Source of the DNA: Clostridium tepidiprofundi DSM 19306
GTDB taxonomy: Bacteria; Bacillota; Clostridia; Clostridiales; Clostridiaceae
NCBI RefSeq assembly: GCF_001594005.1
Contig: NZ_LTBA01000001.1
Coordinates: forward strand, 248,001-312,000
DNA: 64,000 nt
Direction: 5' to 3'
Shown here: piece by piece, positions 1 to 9,400 of the stretch
Layout: every line of letters begins with the position of its first letter
How positions within the stretch are numbered: the stretch's first letter is position 1
Made by a program: the position numbers and the translations under genes
Notes under the pieces: model-generated
The model's input: the letters and a program-made list of their open reading frames with translations, nothing else
Database searches by the model: none
Told to the model about the DNA's origin: nothing

Positions 1-386
1 TGAACTGATAATTTTTTGGAATCATTTATATACAAAATGAGTTCTTTGTAACTTACATAATCTAATTTTAAAATAACCGCCGCAGCAACTATAGGACCTG
101 CTAATGGACCTCTTCCAACCTCATCAACTCCAGCTATATATTTATATTCACCATAAGATTTATCAAAATCATACATATTTTTAACTCTTTCAATTTCTTT
201 GAAATATCTTTTTAGGCTACCATCTAATTTGATAGCTAATTTTTGTACTGATTTTCTAGTATCATTTTTTAATGAACATATAAAATCTTTTATCATTTGG
301 ACATCATAATCATGAATACTTTGTTCAGTATTTATTACTATGTCCTTAATCTCATTAACTTTCATTTTATTTATATCAATTATCAT
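1..386 (-). CDS. rnhB: Ribonuclease HII, N-terminal part (cut by window edge)
   Basis: The visible 128 residues carry the RNase HII active-site start, with [13 protein letters not shown] at about residues 91-103 (catalytic Asp and Glu) followed by a downstream NDSKKLS motif. The enzyme removes RNA from RNA/DNA hybrids and single misincorporated ribonucleotides. About 85 residues precede the catalytic core, an N-terminal extension like that of Bacillus RnhB. The chosen ATG has an AAGGATG-like ribosome binding site eight bases upstream; an internal ATG at codon 8 is the alternative. The gene continues beyond position 1, so the C-terminal half is not seen. It follows rbgA in the same direction, the usual Firmicutes order. 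Confidence 0.93.
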   Translation of the reverse strand, partial: MIIDINKMKVNEIKDIVINTEQSIHDYDVQMIKDFICSLKNDTRKSVQKLAIKLDGSLKRYFKEIERVKNMYDFDKSYGEYKYIAGVDEVGRGPLAGPIVAAAVILKLDYVSYKELILYINDSKKLSV

Positions 387-414
387 AATATCATCCTTTA
401 TCAATTCTATAAGG

Positions 415-478
415 TTCTCCACTTCTATAAATGTGAATATGAAGTTTTTTACTTTAATAAAATGAGTTCACTCTTTAA
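415..478 (+). repeat. Degenerate copy of dispersed hairpin repeat (copy 1)
   Basis: This stretch between rnhB and the rbgA stop codon aligns with the fuller element at 23398-23502. It has a degraded version of the first hairpin (CTCCACTTCTATAAATGTG), then GAAG, then a block (ACTTTAATAAAATGAGTT) matching the last hairpin of the full copy. The middle of the full element is missing. Its end overlaps the rbgA stop codon, as the full copy overlaps the fakA stop. Alignment was by eye; what the element does is unknown. Confidence 0.5.
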
Positions 479-1317
479 AGTTTGTCTAAAGATATTCCAC
501 CAAGCTTTCCTGCTCTGAATTCATCTAAAAGCATAACTGCTGTCCTATTATAATCAATGTTTCCTCCAGAAAGTATTGCTCCTCTTTTTCGGCCTATATT
601 TTCCATATTATTGAGAGCATTTTCATCAAGACTATCCAGTTTATATCTATTTATTAATCTTTCAGGATACTCCCTCTGTAAAACTTCTATTAACTTAAGC
701 GCAAGTTCCTCAATATCCATAATCTCATCTTTAATAGCCCCTGTAAATGCTAAATTTAAACCAACATTTTCATCTTCAAATTTAGGCCAAAGAACCCCTG
801 GAGTATCTAATAATTCAATACCTATTTTAGTTTTAATCCATTGATTGTTTTTAGTAACACCTGGCTTATCACCTGTCTTTGCAATTTTATTATTTGCCAT
901 CTTATTAATAAATGATGATTTACCTACATTAGGTATACCTACAACCATTGCCCTTACAGTAATTCTTTTTAATCCTTTAGCTTTTAATCTATCATGCTTT
1001 TCTTTTAATAATTCTAAAAGTGCAGGTTTTATATTTCTTAATCCTTTTCCAGTTACACTATTAGTTTCAATAACTTTTATATTATTCTTTGTAAGATACT
1101 TAATCCATTCCTTAGTTATTTTTTCCTCACTTAAATCTGCCTTATTTAATAAAATTATTCTTGGTTTATTCATGCATATATCATCTATATCAGGATTAGC
1201 ACTAGAAGTTACTATTCTTGCATCTCTAATTTCAATTACAGCATCAACTAATTTAAGATTTTCTTTTATTTTTCTTCTAGTCTTAGCCATATGTCCTGGA
1301 TACCAGTTAATTGCCAT
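475..1317 (-). CDS. rbgA: Ribosome biogenesis GTPase RbgA (YlqF)
   Basis: This is a circularly permuted GTPase needed for late 50S subunit assembly in Bacillus. The motif order shows the permutation: G4 (NKAD, 58-61) comes before G1 (GIPNVGKSS, 127-135) and G3 (DTPG, 171-174). The N-terminal NWYPGHM signature is typical of the YlqF family, and the 280-residue length fits. It lies between rplS and rnhB. The lepB gene often found here in other Firmicutes is absent. Its stop codon runs into a degenerate copy of a dispersed repeat. Confidence 0.96.
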   Translation of the reverse strand: MAINWYPGHMAKTRRKIKENLKLVDAVIEIRDARIVTSSANPDIDDICMNKPRIILLNKADLSEEKITKEWIKYLTKNNIKVIETNSVTGKGLRNIKPALLELLKEKHDRLKAKGLKRITVRAMVVGIPNVGKSSFINKMANNKIAKTGDKPGVTKNNQWIKTKIGIELLDTPGVLWPKFEDENVGLNLAFTGAIKDEIMDIEELALKLIEVLQREYPERLINRYKLDSLDENALNNMENIGRKRGAILSGGNIDYNRTAVMLLDEFRAGKLGGISLDKL

Positions 1318-1365
1318 ATTATCATATCCTTTCTATATTAAAATACTCATTTGTATCAATGTATA

Positions 1366-1389
1366 AAAAAAAGGACTATATAGCCCTTT
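1366..1389 (-). terminator. Rho-independent terminator after rplS
   Basis: On the minus strand a near-perfect palindrome (AAAGG.CTATATAG.CCTTT) sits directly after the rplS stop codon and is followed by a run of T. It should separate the rimM-trmD-rplS transcript from rbgA-rnhB, at least partly. Confidence 0.7.
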
Positions 1390-1734
1390 TTATATTCTTT
1401 CCTTTACTTTTGCTGCCTTACCTACTCTATCTCTTAAGTAGTATAACTTAGCTCTTCTTACCTTACCTCTTCTTGTTACCTGTATTTTTTCAATAAAAGG
1501 TGTATTCATTGGGAAAGTTCTTTCAACAGCAGTTCCGTAAGCTACTCTTCTTACAGTAAATGTCTCTCTGATTCCACCATTCTGCTTTTTAATAACAGTT
1601 CCTTCAAATGCCTGGATCCTTTCCTTATTACCTTCTTTAATTCTTACAAAAACTTTTACATTATCTCCAACATTGAAGCTAGGTAAGTCTGTTCTGATTT
1701 GTTCTTTTTCAATTTCTCTAATTATATCTTGCAT
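1390..1734 (-). CDS. rplS: 50S ribosomal protein L19
   Basis: The 114-residue protein matches bL19 in length and motifs, including [16 protein letters not shown] near residues 20-35, the FEGTVI strand and the basic [14 protein letters not shown] tail. bL19 lies at the subunit interface and contributes to bridge formation with 16S rRNA. The ATG is eight bases after a GGGAGG ribosome binding site. The leader between trmD and rplS carries an L19-type regulatory structure, so autogenous control is likely. A terminator follows at once. Confidence 0.98.
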   Translation of the reverse strand: MQDIIREIEKEQIRTDLPSFNVGDNVKVFVRIKEGNKERIQAFEGTVIKKQNGGIRETFTVRRVAYGTAVERTFPMNTPFIEKIQVTRRGKVRRAKLYYLRDRVGKAAKVKERI

Positions 1735-1751
1735 ATGTACTACCTCCCATA

Positions 1752-1815
1752 TAATATTAGACGCTCATAATCAAAGCATTGACAGCGGAACGCCTGGATT
1801 AGCACGACCTATATT
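1752..1815 (-). promoter_or_regulatory. L19 ribosomal protein leader
   Basis: Read on the minus strand, the 5' untranslated region of rplS contains CCAGGCGTTCCGCTGT, which I recognise as the conserved core of the Firmicutes L19 leader (Rfam L19_leader). It lies just upstream of the rplS ribosome binding site in the gap after trmD. In Bacillus such leaders are thought to bind excess L19 and lower rplS expression. The assignment rests on the core sequence and position; I did not compute a fold. Confidence 0.75.
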
Positions 1816-1850
1816 TTATCACACTAAATTATTTATTGCAATATATTTTT

Positions 1851-2561
1851 TTATTTTTTTCGTAATAGTTTTTTGTCTTCATCAGTTAATTGAACCTTCT
1901 TAAATAAATCATATCTATATTTTCTAGTAACTTCTAATGATTTTAACCTTCTCCATTTTCTTATGTTTTCATGGTGTCCTGATAATAAAATTTCAGGTAC
2001 TGATTCTCCTTCAAAAATTTCAGGTCTAGTATACTGAGGATATTCTAAAAGTCCTCCATAAAATGATTCATCTTCATAACTTATTTTTGATGATAAAACA
2101 CCGGGAACTAATCTGCAAATACTATCTATTATTGGAATACATGCAGCTTCTCCTCCAGTTAATATAAAATCTCCCAATGAAATCTCTTCATCTATACATT
2201 TTCTTGCTCTTTCGTCAATACCTTCATAATGCCCACATAAGAAAATTAACTCATTTTCATTTGCTAATCTTTTAGCAACTTCTTGATTAAATGTCTTTCC
2301 TCTTGGTCCTAAATAAACTACTTTACCTTTGCTTTTTTTCTTTACACTTCTTATACAATCCACAATTGGTTGTGCCTTCATAAGCATACCGGCACCACCA
2401 CCATATGGATAATCATCAACTTTTTTATGTTTATCTAATGAATAGTCCCTTATGTTATGGATATTAATAGACACTATTCCTTTTTGTTTTGCCCTACCAA
2501 TTATACTACAATCAAAAATTTTAAATACCTCAGGAAACAATGTAAGTATATCTATATTCAT
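1851..2561 (-). CDS. trmD: tRNA (guanine-N1-)-methyltransferase TrmD
   Basis: TrmD methylates G37 of tRNAs that read CNN codons and so prevents +1 frameshifting. It is a SPOUT (trefoil-knot) enzyme. Visible motifs are [12 protein letters not shown] (about 52-63), [13 protein letters not shown] (about 108-120) and [11 protein letters not shown] (about 128-138), which form the S-adenosylmethionine knot and catalytic region. I use the ATG that overlaps the rimM stop codon (ATGA), giving [13 protein letters not shown] and 236 residues, the usual family start. A GTG three codons earlier is less likely. The overlap suggests translational coupling to rimM. Confidence 0.97.
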   Translation of the reverse strand: MNIDILTLFPEVFKIFDCSIIGRAKQKGIVSINIHNIRDYSLDKHKKVDDYPYGGGAGMLMKAQPIVDCIRSVKKKSKGKVVYLGPRGKTFNQEVAKRLANENELIFLCGHYEGIDERARKCIDEEISLGDFILTGGEAACIPIIDSICRLVPGVLSSKISYEDESFYGGLLEYPQYTRPEIFEGESVPEILLSGHHENIRKWRRLKSLEVTRKYRYDLFKKVQLTDEDKKLLRKK

Positions 2562-3058
2562 TCCATCCACTCTTTTACAGGCTTAATTATAATTTTCTTA
2601 TTTTCAATATCTATTTTCTGTACAATAGTCTTTAAAGCTGGAATTAGTAATTCCTTCTTATCTTTGCCTTCCTTTATCCAATAAACATCATTGCTTCCTG
2701 TTTCGATAACGTCATAAACTTTTCCAAGCTCTTTACCATTTTCTTCATATACTGAGCAATCTATAATATCCGCAACATAAAATTCTCCCTCTGAAAGCTT
2801 TATTGCATCTTCTCTTTGTATATACAGATATTTGTTTTTATATTTTTCTGCTTCTTCAATGGTATCTATACCTTCAATCTTTAATACAATCCTTTTGCTT
2901 TGAAATTTACATCCCAGTACTCTCTTTTCTATATCATCTATGAAAACTGTTTTCAGTTTCTTAAACCTATTCACATCAGCAGTTAACGGAAGTACCTTTA
3001 CTTCTCCTTTTATACCATGAGTTTTTGAAATCTGACCTATGATAATAAAATCTTCCAC
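2558..3058 (-). CDS. rimM: Ribosome maturation factor RimM
   Basis: RimM assists assembly of the 30S head around protein S19. The N-terminal domain has the typical [16 protein letters not shown] stretch (about 7-22), and a PRC-barrel-like domain occupies the last 75 residues. The start is a GTG with AAAGGAG eight bases upstream. A short hairpin (GTGTGA/TTCACAC) lies immediately before that ribosome binding site at about 3073-3092. The gene ends inside the trmD start. Unlike in Bacillus there is no ylqD between khpA and rimM; the gap is 157 bp and holds a terminator-like hairpin. Confidence 0.96.
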   Translation of the reverse strand: MEDFIIIGQISKTHGIKGEVKVLPLTADVNRFKKLKTVFIDDIEKRVLGCKFQSKRIVLKIEGIDTIEEAEKYKNKYLYIQREDAIKLSEGEFYVADIIDCSVYEENGKELGKVYDVIETGSNDVYWIKEGKDKKELLIPALKTIVQKIDIENKKIIIKPVKEWME

Positions 3059-3169
3059 TAGACATGCTCCTTTCGTGTGAACTCGTCACACTTAATAATT
3101 CATTAAAATAGTTGCATTAAATTGTAATGTGAAGTAAATATGAAATATTTTGCCACATATGCAAATGAA

Positions 3170-3198
3170 ACAAGAGCTAGGCCATCCCTAACTCTCGT
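3170..3198 (-). terminator. Strong hairpin between khpA and rimM
   Basis: On the minus strand a 12-bp stem (ACGAGAGTTAGG with CCTAGCTCTTGT, including two G-U pairs) closes a five-base loop just after the khpA stop and is followed by a moderately T-rich stretch. It could terminate or attenuate the ffh-rpsP-khpA transcript ahead of rimM. The weak T tract keeps this tentative. Confidence 0.55.
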
Positions 3199-3215
3199 AA
3201 TAAACTAAATATTAA

Positions 3216-3443
3216 CTAAATTATTTCAACAACAACCCTTTTATTTTCCCTAATAGCTGCTGCCTTAACAACAGTTCTAATAGCTTTTGCTATTCTTCCC
3301 TGTTTACCAATAACTTTACCCATATCATCAGGAGACACTTTTAACTCTAAAATTATAGATTGTTCTCCTACAACTTCATTGACCTGCACCATTTCTGGAT
3401 TGTCAACTAATGATTTGGCAATTACCTCCAACAATTCTTTCAT
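3216..3443 (-). CDS. khpA: KH-domain RNA-binding protein KhpA (YlqC)
   Basis: This 75-residue single KH domain has the GxxG loop as VIGKQGRIAK near residues 43-52. KhpA works with KhpB as an RNA chaperone that affects cell elongation and division in Gram-positive bacteria. I chose the ATG giving MKELLEVIAKSL, the conserved family start, although an ATG six codons upstream is open; the GGAGG lies 11 bases before the chosen start. It sits between rpsP and rimM, its normal position. Confidence 0.93.
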   Translation of the reverse strand: MKELLEVIAKSLVDNPEMVQVNEVVGEQSIILELKVSPDDMGKVIGKQGRIAKAIRTVVKAAAIRENKRVVVEII

Positions 3444-3464
3444 ATTGAGATACGCCTCCATTCA

Positions 3465-3710
3465 TTACTTAGAAATACCTGCATTATTAAAAAGTCTTTT
3501 AACGGTATCTGAAGGTTGTGCACCATTATTTAACCATTTAACTGCTTTTTCTTCATTTATCTTTACAGTAACTGGTTCAGTTGTTGGATTGTAATATCCT
3601 ATTTCTTCTATAAATCTTCCATCTCTAGGAAATCTTGAATCAGCAACAACAATTCTATAGAAAGGAGCTTTTTTTGCACCCATTCTTCTTAGTCTGATTT
3701 TTACTGCCAT
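3465..3710 (-). CDS. rpsP: 30S ribosomal protein S16
   Basis: The 81-residue protein begins [20 protein letters not shown], the hallmark of bS16, and has the matching strand [15 protein letters not shown]. bS16 is needed for 30S assembly in the body of the small subunit. A GGAGGTGAGAAC ribosome binding site precedes the ATG. It lies between ffh and khpA with short gaps, in the conserved ffh-rpsP-khpA order. Confidence 0.98.
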   Translation of the reverse strand: MAVKIRLRRMGAKKAPFYRIVVADSRFPRDGRFIEEIGYYNPTTEPVTVKINEEKAVKWLNNGAQPSDTVKRLFNNAGISK

Positions 3711-3751
3711 GTTCTCACCTCCTTTTAATGAATTATTTGTATTTAAAAATT

Positions 3752-5101
3752 CTAAAATGGTAACTTTCCAAAAATATTTTTCATTTTACCCTTTTGTGGG
3801 CCATTCATTTTCTTCATCATTTTTTTCATCATTTCAAAATCTTTTAATAGTTTATTAACCTGTTGTACCGTAGTACCAGAACCTTTAGCAATTCTTTTCT
3901 TTCTCGATGAAGATGAACTAATAAGACTAGGATGTTTCCTCTCTTGTAAAGTCATAGATTTTATTATAGCTTCTATTTTAACTATTTCCTTCTCACTCTG
4001 ACTAAAATCTATATCCTTAAGCTGCTTAGTATTAACTCCTGGAATCATTTCAATCAATTTATTAAGAGGTCCTAATTTTTTCATCTGCTGCATAGACAAA
4101 AGAAAATCCTCAAAATTAAATTCCTTTGTAAGCATTTTATTTCCAAGCTCTAAAGCTTCTTTTTCATCAATTGCTTGTCGAGCTTTTTCAATCAAAGAGA
4201 GAACATCTCCCATTCCTAAAATTCTTGATGCCATCCTATCAGGATAAAACACCTCTAAATCATTAAGTTTTTCACCAACTCCTACAAACTTAATTGGTTT
4301 TTCAGTAACAGCTCTAATTGATAAAGCTGCACCACCCCTAGTATCGCCATCAAGTTTTGTTAGTATTACACCTGTTATACCCAACTGCTCATCAAAACTC
4401 TTTGAAACATTTACAGCATCTTGACCTGTCATTGCATCGACAACAAGCAGTATTTCATTAGGACTGATACTATTCTCAATATCTTTCAATTCGTCCATCA
4501 ATGCTTCATCTATATGAAGTCTTCCTGCAGTATCTATAATAACAACATTATAACCATTATCTTTAGCATGCCCAATTGCTGCTTTAGAAATATCTACTGG
4601 ACTTACCTTGTCTCCCATGGAAAAAACAGGTATATCTATCTGTTTTCCAAGCACTTGTAATTGTTTTATAGCTGCTGGTCTATAAACATCACAAGCTACT
4701 AAAAGAGGTTTTTTATTATGCTTCCTTAGATGCAAAGCTAACTTACTAGCCATTGTTGTTTTACCTGCACCTTGAAGCCCTACTAACATAATTACTGTAA
4801 GCCCATCTTTAGAAAACTCAATTTTACTTTCATCATTTCCCATTAAAATAGATAACTCATCACTTACTATTTTTATTACCTGCTGACCCGGTGTTAAGCT
4901 TTCCATAACTTGATTGCCCATGCATTTCTCGCTAACCTTTTTTATAAAGTCCTTAACCACCTTATAGTTAACATCAGCTTCTAATAACGCCAACTTAACC
5001 TCTCGCATAGCAGTTTTTATATCTTTTTCATTAAGTTTTCCTTTTCCCTTTAACTTTTTCAATGTATCTTGTAATTTGGTTGATAACCCTTCAAATAACA
5101 T
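3752..5101 (-). CDS. ffh: Signal recognition particle protein Ffh (SRP54)
   Basis: Ffh binds signal peptides on nascent chains and 4.5S/6S RNA, and delivers ribosomes to FtsY at the membrane. The 449-residue protein shows an N-terminal helical bundle, the G1 loop GLQGAGKTT (108-116), the DTAGR G3 motif, [10 protein letters not shown] (G4 region) and a C-terminal methionine-rich M domain ending in [18 protein letters not shown]. The ATG follows AGGAGG. Its helper ylxM lies ten bases upstream and its receptor gene ftsY is next, so the protein part of the SRP cycle is encoded together. The SRP RNA is not in the window. Confidence 0.98.
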   Translation of the reverse strand: MLFEGLSTKLQDTLKKLKGKGKLNEKDIKTAMREVKLALLEADVNYKVVKDFIKKVSEKCMGNQVMESLTPGQQVIKIVSDELSILMGNDESKIEFSKDGLTVIMLVGLQGAGKTTMASKLALHLRKHNKKPLLVACDVYRPAAIKQLQVLGKQIDIPVFSMGDKVSPVDISKAAIGHAKDNGYNVVIIDTAGRLHIDEALMDELKDIENSISPNEILLVVDAMTGQDAVNVSKSFDEQLGITGVILTKLDGDTRGGAALSIRAVTEKPIKFVGVGEKLNDLEVFYPDRMASRILGMGDVLSLIEKARQAIDEKEALELGNKMLTKEFNFEDFLLSMQQMKKLGPLNKLIEMIPGVNTKQLKDIDFSQSEKEIVKIEAIIKSMTLQERKHPSLISSSSSRKKRIAKGSGTTVQQVNKLLKDFEMMKKMMKKMNGPQKGKMKNIFGKLPF

Positions 5102-5110
5102 AGGAACCTC

Positions 5111-5452
5111 CTAATGAATCTCTTTTAAATCATCAATAATTCTATCAACTGCCTTCTGTATATCTATATCACCATTAATGAGTAAATTTAAATTTTCAAC
5201 AATATCCTTCTTAACATTATCGACAAAAAACTGTCTTTCTAATAAGTGTAATTTACTCTCATATTCAAACAAAAATTTTTCTCCTCTTTTGAGCAAATCA
5301 TGTATTGCCTGTCTACTTGTATTATTATTTTCTGCAATTTCTGCAAGCGACAAATCATCATTATAATACAAATCCATTATATCTCTTTGCTTGTCAGTCA
5401 ACAATTCTCCATAAAAATCAAGCAATAATGATATTTCAAATCTTTTTTCCAT
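5111..5452 (-). CDS. ylxM: YlxM/p13-like SRP-associated DNA-binding-fold protein
   Basis: This 113-residue helix-turn-helix protein has a sigma-70 region 4-like fold: LSLAEIAENNNTSRQAIHDLL forms the HTH near residues 33-53. In streptococci YlxM is a component of the SRP pathway that modulates the Ffh/FtsY GTPases; a DNA-binding role is unproven. I use the ATG giving MEKRFEISLLLDF. An upstream TTG adds four residues but lacks a ribosome binding site. It has its own promoter (5477-5505) and is ten bases from ffh. Confidence 0.92.
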   Translation of the reverse strand: MEKRFEISLLLDFYGELLTDKQRDIMDLYYNDDLSLAEIAENNNTSRQAIHDLLKRGEKFLFEYESKLHLLERQFFVDNVKKDIVENLNLLINGDIDIQKAVDRIIDDLKEIH

Positions 5453-5476
5453 AAAATCACCCAATCAACAATGGAT

Positions 5477-5505
5477 ATGATATCAAACTTTTTAGAAGGT
5501 GTCAA
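5477..5505 (-). promoter_or_regulatory. Sigma-A promoter of ylxM-ffh
   Basis: Read on the minus strand, TTGACA and TATCAT are separated by exactly 17 bases, upstream of the ylxM start. The -35 box lies inside the 3' arm of the ftsY terminator, so the two signals share sequence. Confidence 0.75.
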
Positions 5506-5528
5506 GTATTTTTACTTAACACCTTTCT
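5494..5528 (-). terminator. Terminator after ftsY
   Basis: Minus-strand hairpin AGAAAGGTGTTAAGTA / TACTTGACACCTTCT (about 15 pairs, four-base loop) follows the ftsY stop. The downstream stretch is AAAAAG rather than T-rich, so termination efficiency is uncertain. The 3' arm contains the ylxM -35 box. Confidence 0.5.
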
Positions 5529-5547
5529 AAATTTACTCTTAAATTTA

Positions 5548-6459
5548 CTAGAAAAGTGCTTCAACAAATTCTCTTGCATCAAATTCCTGTAGATCATCTA
5601 TTCCTTCTCCAACACCAATGAACTTGACTGGAATGTTTAATTGACTTTTAATAGATATAACCACTCCACCTTTTGCTGTACCATCCAACTTAGTTAATAT
5701 TATGCCGTCAATATGACATACTTCCATAAATTGTTTTGCTTGCTGTACAGCATTCTGTCCTGTAGTTGCATCTAGAACAAGTAAAGTTTCCATATTAGCT
5801 TCTGAATACTCTCGTGCTATAACTCTGTTAATCTTTTCAAGCTCATTCATAAGATTTTTCTTGTTGTGAAGTCTTCCTGCTGTATCGCATATCAAAACAT
5901 CTACATTTCTTGCTTTTGCAGCTTGAACAGCGTCAAAAACAACCGCTGCAGGGTCAGAACCTTCTTGATGTTTAACTATTGCTACTCCTGCTCTTTTGCT
6001 CCAAATCTCAAGCTGTTCAATAGCAGCTGCTCTAAAAGTATCCGCTGCCGCTAAAAGCACTTTATAATTTTCATTTTTTATTCTTGATGCAATTTTACCT
6101 ATCGAAGTAGTCTTGCCCACACCATTTACACCAATAACAAGCATTACTTTAGGAGTAACAATATTTTTAATATCATTTGTTGATTCTCCTAAAATTTCTA
6201 TTATTACTTCTTTTAAATAAAATTTTACTTCTGATGGATCCTTTACTTTATTTTCTTTTATCTTATCTTTCAATTTTTCTATAATATCAACCGTCGTCTC
6301 ATATCCAATATCTGACATGATCAATACTTCTTCTAATTCTTCATACATTTCATCATCAATTGTAACAGATAAATTAAGTACTTCTGTAATTTTTTCAGTA
6401 AAAGTGTCCCTAGTTTTTGTAAGTCCACCCTTAAGTTTATTAAAAAATTTACCAAACAT
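5548..6459 (-). CDS. ftsY: Signal recognition particle receptor FtsY
   Basis: FtsY is the membrane-associated GTPase that receives the SRP-ribosome complex. This is the short form (303 residues) with little acidic N-terminal A domain, as in many Firmicutes. It has G1 GVNGVGKTT (110-118), DTAGRLHNKK (G3) and TKLDGTAKGG (G4 region). It lies 13 bases downstream of smc, probably in the same transcript, the conserved rnc-smc-ftsY arrangement. A hairpin follows its stop. Confidence 0.98.
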   Translation of the reverse strand: MFGKFFNKLKGGLTKTRDTFTEKITEVLNLSVTIDDEMYEELEEVLIMSDIGYETTVDIIEKLKDKIKENKVKDPSEVKFYLKEVIIEILGESTNDIKNIVTPKVMLVIGVNGVGKTTSIGKIASRIKNENYKVLLAAADTFRAAAIEQLEIWSKRAGVAIVKHQEGSDPAAVVFDAVQAAKARNVDVLICDTAGRLHNKKNLMNELEKINRVIAREYSEANMETLLVLDATTGQNAVQQAKQFMEVCHIDGIILTKLDGTAKGGVVISIKSQLNIPVKFIGVGEGIDDLQEFDAREFVEALF

Positions 6460-6472
6460 TTTGCCACCTCTT

Positions 6473-9400
6473 TTAACTTATTAATTGTTCAGCTAAATCC
6501 ACTGATACAATTTTTGAAACACCTTTTTCCTCCATAGTTACTCCATAAAGAACATCACTAGCTTCCATTGTACCTTTTCTATGTGTTATAACGATAAATT
6601 GAATATCACCAGAAAATTTTCTTAAAAATTGAGCATATCTATAAACATTTGCATCATCAAGTGCTGCTTCTATCTCATCTAAAATACAAAATGGTGTTGG
6701 TTTCATCTTCAATATAGCAAAAAGCAAAGCAATAGCCGATAATACTTTTTCTCCACCAGACATAAGATTTATATTTTGAAGTTTTTTACCTGGAGGTTGA
6801 ACACTTATTTCGATATTTGAATTGAGTTCATCTCCATCTGATAAAATCAAATCGGCACTTCCACCTTTAAACAATTCTTTAAAAGTTTCATCAAAATACT
6901 TCCTAAGTTTTTCAAAATTTTGCTTGAATACAACTTTCATCTTTTCAGTCATTTCATTTATTATATCTAATATCTCCATTTTAGAAGTTATAAGATCTTC
7001 CCTTTGTTCACTTAAAAATTTATGTTTTTCATTCACTTCTTTATATTCTTCAATGGCACCAACATTTACAAATCCCATATCCGAAATCATCTTTTTTGTT
7101 TTAGAAATATCTAATTTTAATCTATTAAAGTCTTTTATATCCTTTTTTAGATCTAAAGCTTCGGCATAAGTTAATTCCATTTCATTATTTAATTTTGAAA
7201 AAAGCATTTCCTTCTCAGATTCAAATCTAGTAAGATTCAACTGAAGTTTGTATAAATGATTCTCATGATTTTTTATAACTGCTAAAATCTTATCTAGCTT
7301 TTCGTAATTAACATTTGCTTTTTCTTTAAGCTTTAACCTTTGCATATCATGTGATTCAAATTTTTCTTCATAATCCTTTATTACTTGAATCGTATCCATA
7401 TGCTTTATCTTTTTCTCTCCTAATTCTTTTATACACATATCCTTAATTTTAATACTATTATGTATTTCTTCAATCAATTTTTGATATTTTGTATTATATT
7501 CCAATATTTCATTTTCTATTCTTTTAATATTTTGTTTTTTGTTTATAACACTTTCATCGCACTTAGCTTTTTTAATTTTAATTCCTGTCAAATCATTCTT
7601 AATGCTTTCTATATTGTTTAACCTATCCTTAAGCTGTAATTCCAAATTTTCTATTTTTTCTTTTAGTTCATCACTTATCAAATTTTTATTTTTAATTTCA
7701 ACATTGATGCTAGAAATAGCTCTTTTATTTTTATGGATTTCGTTATTGATAGATTTCATTTCTTTTCGTATATCCATCAATAAATTATTTATATTAGAAT
7801 TATCTTGTTCAATAGCAGTAAGTTTGGCTTGAGTTTTTGTTAGTTCGATATTTTGAAAATGAATTTCATCTTTTAAATTTAAATTTTCCTCATCTAACTT
7901 TGAAATCAAATTATTATACTTTATTATTTCTTGTTTAATATCATTTAATTTATTTGATATTATTACTTTTTGATTTTCTAAGTAAGCTATTTCCCTTTTT
8001 CTACTGAATACATTAGTGTTTTTCTTATATACACTACCACCAGTTAATGAGCCGCCAGGATTTATTAACTCTCCGCCAAGCGTAACAATTTTGTATTGAT
8101 AATTTGCACTTTTAGCAAATTCCAAAGCATTATCCATATTATTTACAATAATAACTTTACCCAATACATATTCAATAGCCTTAACAAATTTTTTATCATA
8201 CTTTATCAAATCAGATGCTATACCAATAACACCATTATGCTTTATAACACTTCCACTATTGTTTATTTTTCTCCCTTGTATTATGTTGAGAGGTAAGAAA
8301 GTCGCCCTACCTAAATTCCTATTTTTAAGATAAGAAATCAATTTTTTAGCAACATCATCATCATCAGTTATGATATTTGAAATAGCAGCACCTAATGCTA
8401 TTTCAATGGCAGTTTCATATTCCTTATCTACTGCAATAACCTCACCCAATACAAAAGTCTTATTTTTTGTACCAGCAACATACCCTTTATTTACATGTTG
8501 CATAAGTTGCTTAACTGCTCTAGTATATCCCTCATATTGATTATTTAAATTAACAAGTACACTATGATTAGCTTCTATCCTTTGAAATTCCTTATTTAAA
8601 TCTACATTACTTTTTTGTTTTTTCGATAACTCTCGTCTATACTTTGATAGATTATTATTATTTAAATCTATTGTAGTTTGTATTTCATCAATCGTCTTAG
8701 AAATGTTATCAATCTCTACCTTAATATTTTTTTTTGTACTTAAGTTTATCTTCAATTTATTTGAATATCCATTCATATCTATTTCAAGCTTTTGTTTTCT
8801 AGATACTAACATTTCAATATCTTTGTTCAATAAAGTAATATCACTATTGTGTTTGCTTAATTCTGATTCTAATAATACTTTTTTATTTTTAAATCTATCT
8901 AACATATTGTTTTCTTTAGCTATTGAAGTACTCAAAACATCTACTTTTTGTTCAAAATCCTTAATTTGTTGATATAATTTATTTTGGTATGTTTGCAATT
9001 CACTTAATGTGCTACTTTCAACATCATAATTTTTCTTAATTATTTCTTTTTTGTTATTTATGTTGTTTAATTCATCATCATATTTTTCAATAGTTTCAGA
9101 CAGATTTTTGATTTTTTCTTGAAGCAACTTAATATCTGATAAAATACCTTGATTCATTTCTTTAATATCAAAATATTTCTGTTTTTCAATACTTATTTTT
9201 GTATCAAAATCTTCTATCTCTTTTTCAATTTCTATTTTTTCATGTTTCAAATTATCTTTTTCTTCTATATGAGAATTTATTAAATTATTTGCTTCATCTA
9301 TTTCATTTTTTACATTTAAAATCTTTTGTTCAACTTTTTCAATTGAATCAATTAATAAATTAACTTCCATGTTTTTTAATTCAGAAGACAACTTTAAAAA

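Noticed and set aside
845-1366. A long open frame on the plus strand opposite rbgA (and similar ones opposite fakA, gpsA, pstA and others)
   Set aside because: They lie fully antisense to recognised genes, have no ribosome binding site and encode low-complexity hydrophobic sequence, as expected for shadow frames in AT-rich DNA.
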